Below, piece by piece: positions 22,691 to 33,300 of a stretch of DNA of 64,000 bases (positions are counted from its first letter, which is position 1; every line of letters begins with the position of its first letter). Origin of the DNA: Bolinopsis microptera (Eukaryota > Ctenophora > Tentaculata > Lobata > Bolinopsidae); the NCBI RefSeq assembly GCF_026151205.1, contig NC_087081.1, positions 7,373,246 through 7,437,245 on the forward strand, read 5' to 3'. The translations under genes were made by a program, and so were the position numbers. The notes under the pieces are model-generated. The model did no database searches and was not told where the DNA came from. It saw only the letters and a list, made by a program, of their open reading frames with translations.

Positions 22691-24612
22691 GTAACTTGCG
22701 CAACAAACTAATTTATCCTGAGTGGAACTAACCCACGACAGTCTACGGAGACTGATCGGAAGATGTAACTTGCGCAACAAACTAATTTATCCTGAGTGGA
22801 ACTAACCCACGACAGTCTACGGAGACTGATCGGAAGATGTAACTTGCGCAACAAACTAATTTATCCTGAGTGGAACTAACCCACGACAGTCTACGGAGAC
22901 TGATCGGAAGATGTAACTTGCGCAACAAACTAATTTATCCTGAGTGGAACTAACCCACGACAGTCTACGGAGACTGATCGGAAGATGTAACTTGCGCAAC
23001 AAACTAATTTATCCTGAGTGGAACTAACCCACGACAGTCTACGGAGACTGATCGGAAGATGTAACTTGCGCAACAAACTAATTTATCCTGAGTGGAACTA
23101 ACCCACGACAGTCTACGGAGACTGATCGGAAGATGTAACTTGCGCAACAAACTAATTTATCCTGAGTGGAACTAACCCACGACAGTCTACGGAGACTGAT
23201 CGGAAGATGTAACTTGCGCAACAAACTAATTTATCCTGAGTGGAACTAACCCACGACAGTCTACGGAGACTGATCGGAAGATGTAACTTGCGCAACAAAC
23301 TAATTTATCCTGAGTGGAACTAACCCACGACAGTCTACGGAGACTGATCGGAAGATGTAACTTGCGCAACAAACTAATTTATCCTGAGTGGAACTAACCC
23401 ACGACAGTCTACGGAGACTGATCGGAAGATGTAACTTGCGCAACAAACTAATTTATCCTGAGTGGAACTAACCCACGACAGTCTACGGAGACTGATCGGA
23501 AGATGTAACTTGCGCATCAGACTAATTTATCCTGAGTGGGGCTAACCCACGACAGTCTACGGAGACTGATCGGAAGATGTAACTTGCGCAACAGACTAAT
23601 TTATCCAGAGTGGAACTAACCCACGACAGTCTACGAAGACTGATCGGAAGATGTAACTTGCGCAACAAACTAATTTATCCTGAGTGGAACTAACCCACGA
23701 CAGTCTACGGAGACTGATCGGAAGATGTAACTTGCGCAACAAACTAATTTATCCTGAGTGGAACTAACCCACGACAGTCTACGGAGACTGATCGGAAGAT
23801 GTAACTTGCGCATCAGACTAATTTATCCTGAGTGGGGCTAACCCACGACAGTCTACGGAGACTGATCGGAAGATGTAACTTGCGCAACAGACTAATTTAT
23901 CCAGAGTGGAACTAACCCACGACAGTCTACGGAGACTGATCGGAAGATGTAACTTGCGCAACAAACTAATTTATCCTGAGTGGAACTAACCCACGACAGT
24001 CTACGGAGACTGATCGGAAGATGTAACTTGCGCAACAAACTAATTTATCCTGAGTGGAACTAACCCACGACAGTCTACGGAGACTGATCGGAAGATGTAA
24101 CTTGCGCATCAGACTAATTTATCCTGAGTGGGGCTAACCCACGACAGTCTACGGAGACTGATCGGAAGATGTAACTTGCGCAACAGACTAATTTATCCAG
24201 AGTGGAACTAACCCACGACAGTCTACGAAGACTGATCGGAAGATGTAACTTGCGCATCAGACTAATTTATCCTGAGTGGGGCTAACCCACGACAGTCTAC
24301 AGAGACTGATCGGAAGATGTAACTTGCGCAACAGACTAATTTATCCAGAGTGGAACTAACCCACGACAGTCTACGGAGACTGATCGGAAGATGTAACTTG
24401 CGCATCAGACTAATTTATCCTGAGTGGGGCTAACCCACGACAGTCTACGGAGACTGATCGGAAGATGTAACTTGCGCAACAGACTAATTTATCCAGAGTG
24501 GAACTAACCCACGACAGTCTACGGAGACTGATCGGAAGATGTAACTTGCGCAACAGACTTTATCCTGAGTGGGGCTAACCCACGACAGTCTACGGAGACT
24601 GATCGGAAGATG
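22691..24612 (+). repeat. 74-bp satellite with higher-order structure, 26 units
   Basis: Units begin GTAACTTGCGCA at 22691, 22765, 22839 and so on, every 74 bases to 24541. Three variants alternate: A (CAACAAAC, CCTGAGTGGAAC), B (CATCAGAC, CCTGAGTGGGGC) and C (CAACAGAC, CCAGAGTGGAAC). Order: eleven A, then B C A A, B C A A, B C, B C, B C, and a last unit shortened by 5 bases. Each unit holds a 6-bp hairpin CAGTCT-ACGG-AGACTG. It lies in the TSP1-ZP intron, about 100 bases from a TSP1 exon. No spacers, so not CRISPR. Confidence 0.97.
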
Positions 24613-24715
24613 TAGCCCCTTCTTGTGTACAAAATGGTAATTATTTAACAAATTTTTAGTCAATATGATAAATATATTCTCGTGATTAATATTTAATAAT
24701 CTTTTAATGTATTAC

Positions 24716-24891
24716 TTGGACAAGGTTGTTCGTTACAGCCCATATCTTCACTGGCGTCTCCAACACACTCATCTCCTTCATGTTGAGGTACCCGTACAGG
24801 GTTAGTACAGGTCCTAGTTTTCTGGTTTTAGTTCCTCCTCCGCATACTTTAGAACATTCCGACCAAACTCCGTAGTCAGTGCATGGCCCAG
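24716..24891 (-). CDS. Thrombospondin type-1 exon with 1-bp frameshift
   Basis: Minus-strand exon with acceptor TTACTTCTAG and donor GTAATA. It reads GPCTDYGVWSECSKVCGGGT, then shifts frame at an A-run (AGAAAACTAGG) and continues RTCTNPV, GDECVGDASEDMGCNEQPC. Its length of 176 nt is one base short of a multiple of three, against 171 for the intact exon, so a one-base loss in the A-run is the simplest reading: a real mutation or a homopolymer assembly error. The first Trp of the WxxW motif is Cys. The acceptor coincides with the end of a foldback transposable element. Confidence 0.68.
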
Positions 24892-25884
24892 CTAGAAGTA
24901 ACTGCCCACACACAAACCTTTAATAAGTAATAATTAATTCGTGTCAAAATTGCACAAAAATTTCAGAGAATATAGATATGGGACAAATAAAAATTTCATG
25001 AAAGTTTCGTAAAATTTCATTGATTAGAGAGGGTGTTGCACGCCACTTCCTCTTTTCACTAATGTCACCATAAAGTAAAAACACTTTCACTTTCAGTAAG
25101 GACTTCCAAAGTTTCTAGACACATTTTGTTTGATAATTCAAGTGCTGTCCCAAAATTTCAAGTTGGTTGTTCACAATTTTTAACCGAGTTATGACCCTTT
25201 TAAGATCTTGCAGATACGTGATCTCTGCACTTAATCAGTGATTTCGTCACCCGATCAGTATTCAGTAATCTCATCGGGAGCTATTCGCTCGAGTGCAATG
25301 ATGAGCCTCATTAGGCGATACTAAGCATGTTGGAGGATAACGATCTGCAATCACTTTGAGTCAATATGCAATACTGATAGTGGATAGAATGATAGTGACT
25401 TTCCTTAAAGTTAAAATCAAAGAAGTTCGCGTTATATAGCGCTTCGGTTGCTGTCCTATATAATAAGCAGTCTCCAACTAATCAGGCCATTGATTGAGCG
25501 AAAATATCACTGACTCACTGATTAAGTGGCGAGATCACGTATCTGCAAGATCTTGAAATGGTCATAACTTGGCTTAATTGTAAACATTCAAACACAAAAC
25601 AATCAGCTTGCAATTTTGGGAAAGCACTTGAATTATCAAACCAAATGTGTCTAGAAACTTTGGAGTTCCTAGCTTAAGCTGAAAGGGTTCTCGCTTTATG
25701 GTGACATTAGTGAAAAAAGGGAGTGGCGTGCCACACCCTTTTTAATCAATGAAATTTTACGAAACTTTCAGGAAATCTAAGTTAGACGTATATCTATATT
25801 TTCTGAAATTTATGTTCAATTTTGACACGAATTACGTGAGTTATTAAAGAGTTGCGGGTGGGCAGTTACTTCTGGGCCACCCTG
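24885..25884. mobile_element. ~1-kb foldback element with Tc1/mariner-like ends
   Basis: The right end reads, on the minus strand, CAGGGTGGCCCAGAAGTAAC next to a TA. Arms of about 350 bases (24890-25240 and 25510-25884) are reverse complements (for example GCCCAC...TTTAATAA, CGTGTCAAAATTG, TTCTAGACACATTTTG/CAAATGTGTCTAGAA, GATACGTGATCTC). The centre is about 265 bases, no ORF. The left terminus deviates from the right one by a few bases exactly at the TSP1 exon boundary. A TA target suggests Tc1/mariner mobilisation. Confidence 0.75.
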
Positions 25885-27001
25885 TACTAATACTATCTGG
25901 GACTCTCTCTCTGAATCCCTACTAGTAATTCTACTCTTCTACTTTCTATATAGTAATTGTAATGGAGGAATGGGGCCGGAAACTGCGTTTTTGAAGCGCT
26001 GTACTTCAACTGCAGGATAGTACAGCATCTTACTGGGCCGCGCTCAGCCTCTCATTCCGCCTAATAATCTCTATTCGTTGTTTATGAACATGATAGCCTG
26101 AGGTCCCGGCCCAGGTAATACAGCATCATGCCACCTTACCCATTGCTAGTCGTTAGAGTACGAAGTATTACTGAAGCGTTAATCACGATCAATTTATCAT
26201 CAACTTATTAGTAACCGCGTGGTTATAATGTATAAGTTTATAAGTTTAACCATATGTGTAGTTACCATGGTAACTCGCGCTAATTTACACATGATGTTGT
26301 TAATTAAAAAAAAGATGAGTATGAATTGTAAAAATCTTGAAAAAAATTACAGGTTACAAACTTTAAAAGTATTTATATAGTATTGCTATGTTTTAAATTT
26401 CTGTGTTTAGAGCCTAAACGAAACATTAAAAGACTAATTATAACCACAGAGAAAAATTCAAAGTTCCAAAATGGATTGCTGTTATACCAATGCCAATTCA
26501 GTTACCTATTTAATTTATCATTTTAATATTTTATGTACTTAAGTACATCAAATGATAAATTTAATATGGAGACTTAACTTTAAGTGCAAAGAAACTGCTG
26601 CTGACTGCTGCTAACTGCTGCTGTCGCGCGCGCAATTTGCAGCAGTTAGCAGAAGTTATCAAAAGTAATTTCTTTGCACTTTAGTCTCCCTGTGGTACTT
26701 ACCTATGTTTATACACATATAACATTACACATCTACAATAATTGTTGGCCTTTAACTATACCATGGACGTGATGTTATAGTGTAATTGTTTTTCTCGAAT
26801 CTCAACTTTTACATTGTGCTGCTCACATTTAGAAACCTTTCGCATTCAAAAAATAAAATTAATCTTCTCATATAAAGCATTCCTTCTCACCTTGAAAATT
26901 AATTCGAATTACTTACGGTAATAATTTAACAGCAAAACAAATAACTAAATTATCAAAAAATTGTATATGATAAAACAGTTTGTTTACCCGGTATTACAAT
27001 C
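25885..27001. other. Intergenic with nested palindromes
   Basis: At 26567-26692 a hairpin: GGAGACTTAACTTTAAGTGC with TTTCTTTGCACTTTAGTCTC arms around CTG-rich arms and a CGCGCGCG loop. Just before it, 26511-26560, AATTTATCATTTT pairs with AAATGATAAATTT. 5' exons of the TSP1-ZP gene should lie upstream of 24891, but none could be recognised here. Confidence 0.55.
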
Positions 27002-27007
27002 TTTATT
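27002..27007 (-). promoter_or_regulatory. Candidate AATAAA signal of the transporter gene
   Basis: Minus-strand AATAAA about 300 bases past the transporter stop codon (27309). Confidence 0.4.
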
Positions 27008-27026
27008 CTCGGAAGAAATGAATTCA

Positions 27027-27152
27027 GTCCGAAACACTGAATTCAGAGTCCGAAACACTGAATTTTGAGTCCAACGCACTGATTTCTGAGACCGAAACAC
27101 AGAATTAGGAGTCCGATACACTGTATTCTGAGTCCAACGCACTGATTTAGTT
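27027..27152 (-). repeat. 21-bp minisatellite, six units, in the putative 3' UTR
   Basis: Units begin GTCC/GACC at 27027, 27048, 27069, 27090, 27111 and 27132, consensus near GTCCGAAACACTGAATTCTGA. Being a multiple of three it gives a 7-residue repeat (SVFRTLN-like) in a minus-strand frame, but that frame is not the transporter's and has no start or domain. Confidence 0.9.
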
Positions 27153-27308
27153 TGTGCCTCTGATTTTGACATATCAGTATAATATGTTTTCAGTATAATA
27201 ATCCAAAAGATTATGCATATGAATCGTATTTTTATGAGAGCTACCTCAACTTGGTGTTTGTGATATGATCTTATATTTATAACAATAATTCGCACCACAC
27301 TAGGCAAT

Positions 27309-30300
27309 CTAGATGAATATGATAGCAAGTATACAGGATAATCCACACGGAGCTGCCAGCAAGCACAAGAACACCTGGAAATAATTATTTAATTAATTGT
27401 TAAATTAATAATTAGTCGATTATAAGGGTATATTTACGGTTAATGAGTAATACACCAATTATTTCAGGACATATTCTGGGCTTCACTCCTTTAAGATTAT
27501 TATCTGACCGATGCTGGACTTGGAAGCTCTAAGTTTTCACGAATTAATAATCTATAATGATTGTGATAACTCCATATTATGTTCACTGAATACTTACTGA
27601 TATTCGGAATTCTCAGGACCCAAAAACAATGTTCCAGCAATGTTTATTCATAAGATTACTCAGAACTAATATTTGTTGAAATTTAGAAGAAATCAGGTAC
27701 GTTAAAGCAACGGAAGTAAAATCAACGGCCGCATTTGAATTCCCAGTATAAACATATAAAGGCCAAAATTCGCGGAAACGATTGTACGGGATTCGGTTGT
27801 TAGTGTTGTAATGTAATGGCGAGACGTATTTTTTCTAGATTAAATGAGCTAGGAATGCTGCAGTGGGTTAAGCATGGGTACAAAAGGTGTAAACTCAGTC
27901 ACTGTAAAGTGGCCCCCTTTGTATAATGTACTCATCAGGATGCCTTGTTATATTTACTTCAAGATATAAATAAAGTAAATTAATTAAACACCCAATCAAT
28001 TTAAAAATCATTAAAAATCAATTAACTGCCTATAACTAGTTACCAGTTCATTGTAGATCTTTACACTGCCCACAGACAGGATGTAGAATAAAGCACACCC
28101 GAACATCTCGCCGCTCAGACACACACTGTACTTTAGCGAGATGTCACGTGCTCCGAACAGCTCTACTAACGCTGGAGCTACTCCTGCAGGGGAAGTGAGG
28201 GATCAGGTGATGTTCAAAATATATCATTGTGTTTGATAAAATTTAATATATTGGAGCTACTCCTGCAGGGGAAGTGAGGGGTCAGGTGGTGTTCAAAATA
28301 TATCCTTGTGTTGGATTAAATTTAATATGTTGGAGCTACTCCTGCAGGGGAAGAGAGGGGTCGGGTGATGTTCAAAATATTTCCTTGTAATTGATAAAAT
28401 TTAATATGTTGGAACTACTCCTGCAGGGGAAGTGAGGGGTCAGGTGTTCAAAATATTTCCTTGTGTTTGATAAAATTTAATATGTTGGAGCTACTCCTGC
28501 AGGGGAAGTGAGGGGTCAGGTGGTGTTCAAAATATTTCCTTGTGTTTGATAAAATTTAATATGTTGGAGCTACTCCTGCAGGGGAAGTGAGGGGTCAGGT
28601 GATGTTCAAAATATTTCCTTGTAATTGATAAAATGTAATATGTTGGAGCTACTCCTGCAGGGGAAGTGAGGGGTCAGGTGGTGTTCAAAATATTTCCTTG
28701 TGTTTGATACAATTTAATATGTTGGAGCTACTCCTGCAGGGGAAGTGAGGGGTCAGGTGGTGTTCAAAATATATCCTTGTGTTGGATTAAATTTAATATG
28801 TTGGAGCTACTCCTGCAGGGGAAGTGAGGGGTCAGGTGGTGTTAAAAATAATTTATTGTGTTTGATTGAATTTAATATGTTGGAGCTACTCTTGCAGGGG
28901 AAGTGAGAGGTCAGGTGGTGTTACAAATATATCCTTGTGTTTGATTATTATTTTGTGCCCATTTTGCAGCTGATTGCATCCAGTGTTGGATTTGTAGGAA
29001 AGCTATAGAAATGATTAATGAGGTATTTGAATTTCAGGTTCCATTATTTTTACGTTGAACATTGCAGTCTATATTTGAAGAATACTGCTGTCAGGATGCA
29101 AATTTCTGAGAGGACGAAAGCTTGTTGTATCACGTACCAGGAATATGCGTATATGTTTAAAAAGATGTGAATTCAATATTTATGTAATTCGCGGAAATAA
29201 GATTTCAAATCCTACATGATTTTATCATAAGTATATGACACTCTAGAGATTTCCCTAAAGAAGTTGAAATTCGAATGGCGAATAAAAATGATTACACTGA
29301 ATACTGGAAATTTGTGGTTTTCTCTGCAAAGTTATAATTTATCACGCATCAGAGTTAACGAATAACACCAAATCCTCTCATTATATAAGTATAACTCACC
29401 AGTAAAAATACCAGAGCTGAAGCTTAGACAGCACACATTGAACAAATAAAGCCACGGAAAGTGTCGAGACCAATATAATGTAATTGTAGAGGGAGTTATC
29501 ATCAGGAAAGCAAGGAAGAGCGACAACCTACAAATTATAGGTTAGCAAATTAGAAATTAGGAAATAGGGATTATGAATTAGAAAATTAGAAATTAGAAAG
29601 ATCTTAACTATTTAACACATGTGTCAGATCAAAACTGAAGTTTTAAAATAAAATTATTCCACCAAATTCAGTAATCATACAAAAAATAAAAGGAATGATT
29701 TAAAATGAACACCTAGCTTCTATCCTGTACTTCTTATATTATTACATATTATAATCACAATTATACTAATTCTCATTATACTAATTATAATCATAATTAT
29801 AATCATAATTATGCTAATTACCTAGCTCCAGCCCTGTCCATGAAGATACCCCAGAGGAGCCGCCCAAACGCATTTGCTATGGCTAATACTGCTCCCGTCA
29901 CATTCAGAAACTGGAATTGGTGCAGTGGGTGAAGATTTGAGTTTAGTGATTTGTTTTGAAATGTGGTAGTTATTACAACTCCTTTCAAAACATACTTATA
30001 TTACTTGTCCGCTTGAACATCGGACGGAAATTCAACAAATTCGGGCCTAAGCCAAACGTAATTAATCAGTGTTCATGGATCTGATGAGGAGTCAGGCCTG
30101 CAAGTGTTACATGTCCAATTTAAACTAATAAACGCTGCAAAACATGCAAAAACATACAAAAACATGCAAAAACATACAAAAACATGAAATACTCACGTGA
30201 TCGTCCAGGATGGTCTCTTTAGCTATTTCTTTATACAACTCAGAACTGGACAGTAGAGCTAAACTCATCGTCATGACAATTATATAAAGGAAATAAAACT

Positions 30301-33300
30301 TAAATGATCCCAACATCTGTCTAACCTGCGAGTGAGGAGGATTAGTACATAATTAGTGTACTTAGTGCAACTTTTAGGGCGAATTATCGAATTTAGGAAA
30401 AAAAGTGTCAGATATATTAATTATATGGTAATCTGATTGATTGATTGATTGAAAGAATTTTGAAATTCTTTAAAGAATAATATATTTTATAAGGTTAAAT
30501 TGTCCAAATAAATTGTCAAGTCTACAATAATTATTAATTATAAAACCGTTTAATTGACACTTACCGAGTAATCCTTCTCACTCTTAATTGCCTTATGATC
30601 GTCTTCACTATCATCAGTTAGCGGTATCATCTCACACACCTCCTCTGGGGTAGGAGACCTGGGGTTATAGGGTTATTAAGGGGGGCTATATTCTATAATT
30701 ATTAAGGTCTCACACACCTCCTCTGGGGTAGGCGACCTGGGGTTATAGGGTTATTAAGGGGGATTATATTCTATAATTATTAAGGTGCAGTGAGTTGCAT
30801 AATAGGGTTTGTTTATCAATTTTAATAGTAATTAAACATTTTAGATATGACCAATAATTATGTTCACAAGTCAATCAAATTGATAATTTATGTTATATAT
30901 GCCCATTTATTTGCCTAACAACAACACAGTTGTTAATCACACCCAATTTACTAATTAATTGGACTTAATTGATCAATTAATCAATTAATTAGCACCAACC
31001 TGACAAATAGAATAGAAGGTATAAGGAGGGTAGCGAACATCCCAGCGAATATTATCCACAAGTAGGGTACTTTCATGTACACATTTGAGCTCATGAAGAT
31101 CGTTACATTTCCTGAGGAGGGGACGGTGGTATTAACAAATAATAAATGATAAATTACAGTGGTATTAACAAATTATAAATGATAAATTACGATTTTTAAA
31201 CCGAGTAAATAGTGAAGGGGTATAAAGGCTGCCAGTAGTTTATAAATCTGCTGGTGACCAAAAATATTTTGTGAGGTTTCCCTTTTCCATCAATTTTACG
31301 CATTGAGTAAATTTATACAGAAATAAGGATGATAAATAAAAATAAAATGATAATCACCTAGTTCTGGATACAAAGGATCTGTGACTCTATCCATCCCAAT
31401 ATTTCCTGGGTTCACGTACAAAGTACAAATAAAACTGCCAATAAACCCGGACATTCCGATGAAGAACCCTATAATTCCGTTAGCAGCTCCAGATTTTGAG
31501 GGATTCCATTCTGTAGCCTGGAACACAACATGTTACAATTAGTTGCTACTGATTATGATACCTCATCACCTTAAGATAGCTACTGGATCCTTGAATAACA
31601 CGTACTCCGATTAAAATATAATTTAAGGACGCTAAATGCATAAGTATTACCAAATTCATTGAATATTAAATTTTGCTTTCCAACTGAAGTGATATTTAAA
31701 AAAACAGAATCTTAAATTAACAAGAGTTTCATGATGCACAGATGCAAACTTACTTTTCCTATAGTGAAGACTAAGACGTTCCCGCCAAAGAACCCTAAAG
31801 CGCACATATACAATGACAAGGACACGTAGGTTTTCCCTGGGAATAAAAGTATAATTAGTATAATTATAAGTATAATTAATATAATTATAGTGCATATAAT
31901 TAATTTACATAATAGAATGATTGTTGTACTTCCGAAAAAGCAGTCAAAATCAGTTAAAACCGACTTGAAAGCTTTGCTTTTATTATATAAATTACAGGGC
32001 AAACAAATTTTGAATCTTACAGTTATAGCTATTATCTTATTATGGAATTGTTGTTTATTTTGTTCATTAATATATTGTTTTATTATTTATAAAATATAGA
32101 TAGATAATAAAAATAGTTGCACTCACCGAACCAGTATATACTGGTCATGACTAATGTCAACCCTACGGAGAATATTGCGTATAATACTCTTTCATTACAG
32201 AATTTGGAGAGTAAACCTGAAACAGAGACATGTCAGCACTGCTAATAATTAGTTATTACAATCTGTTGATATTTATTATCTTCCTGGACCACTTTAAATA
32301 CTTAGAGCTCTAGAGCAATTAATACAACAGAACGCTCATTTTATTGTTATAATACTATAATAGTATTGAAAAAGTATGGTTTGCTTAGTGCAGCTCACCT
32401 ATCAAACTGCTATTCTATAAGGCTCACACAACCTTTAATTACAGTAGTTGTTGTCGACTACCTACCTTAAAAGCTTAAATATCTAGAGCGAAATACAAAA
32501 TATACATACACATCACAGACATATACGTAGTACGTACATATCACAGACACGAAAGTGTTGTTTGCTTACCATAGCATGTGACATTGCTTACCTATCAAGC
32601 TGCCACAGCACGTGACATTGCTTACCTATCAAGCTGCCACAGCACGTGACAAATATCAAAAACAAACTCGGGTGCAGGTTTAAATGCCGCATATCAAATC
32701 TCTCGCCCTGAAATCATTAGGTTATTACATTAACTATTGATAAAGAATTAATAGATATTGTTTTTTAAGCTTCATATTAACTAATGGCTTGAGACTAGCC
32801 TTAAAGAGACCAGACAATGTTTACTCAAAATATGAATATACAATACAATAACGATAAAATAATATCAATAATTAATGATGAAATTCAATATTAGGTATGG
32901 CAAGCCTCTTGTGACATCAAGGCTTTCTTCATGATTGGAATGTTTATGATATAACGAAAAATCATTATAACTGACTGCTTAACTAATTAATAATCGTAAA
33001 TATAAATCAACCACCATTAAATCGACTAAAAAAACTAAAATTGCTTGCGGACAATCGACTAAAAAATACTCACATTCATCCAAAGGTAGCTATAGATATA
33101 GGGGATCATAGCTCCGTAACTGAAGACTGGAACACTCATAGCACATGCACTCAGACATCCACTCATCAGCATCAAGTTGGACCTCCATCGCATTGTCGCA
33201 CTGAAATGGAATCGTTATAGAATCGTTACACGGATAGCTGCACTGGAATTAATAGGATTGTTAAGATCTATCAATCTTATACTTTATAATACTTTAAAGT

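Noticed and set aside
22691-24612. CRISPR-like regular direct repeats
   Set aside because: Units are contiguous 74-bp repeats with no unique spacers, in animal DNA; it is a satellite.
26984-27346. 120-codon minus-strand ORF with a 7-residue repeat
   Set aside because: It overlaps the last transporter exon in another frame and consists largely of the 21-bp minisatellite; no start context or domain.
31656-32002. Minus-strand ORFs of 79-96 codons
   Set aside because: They read through an intron next to transporter exon 31836-31754; only the exon segment is coding.
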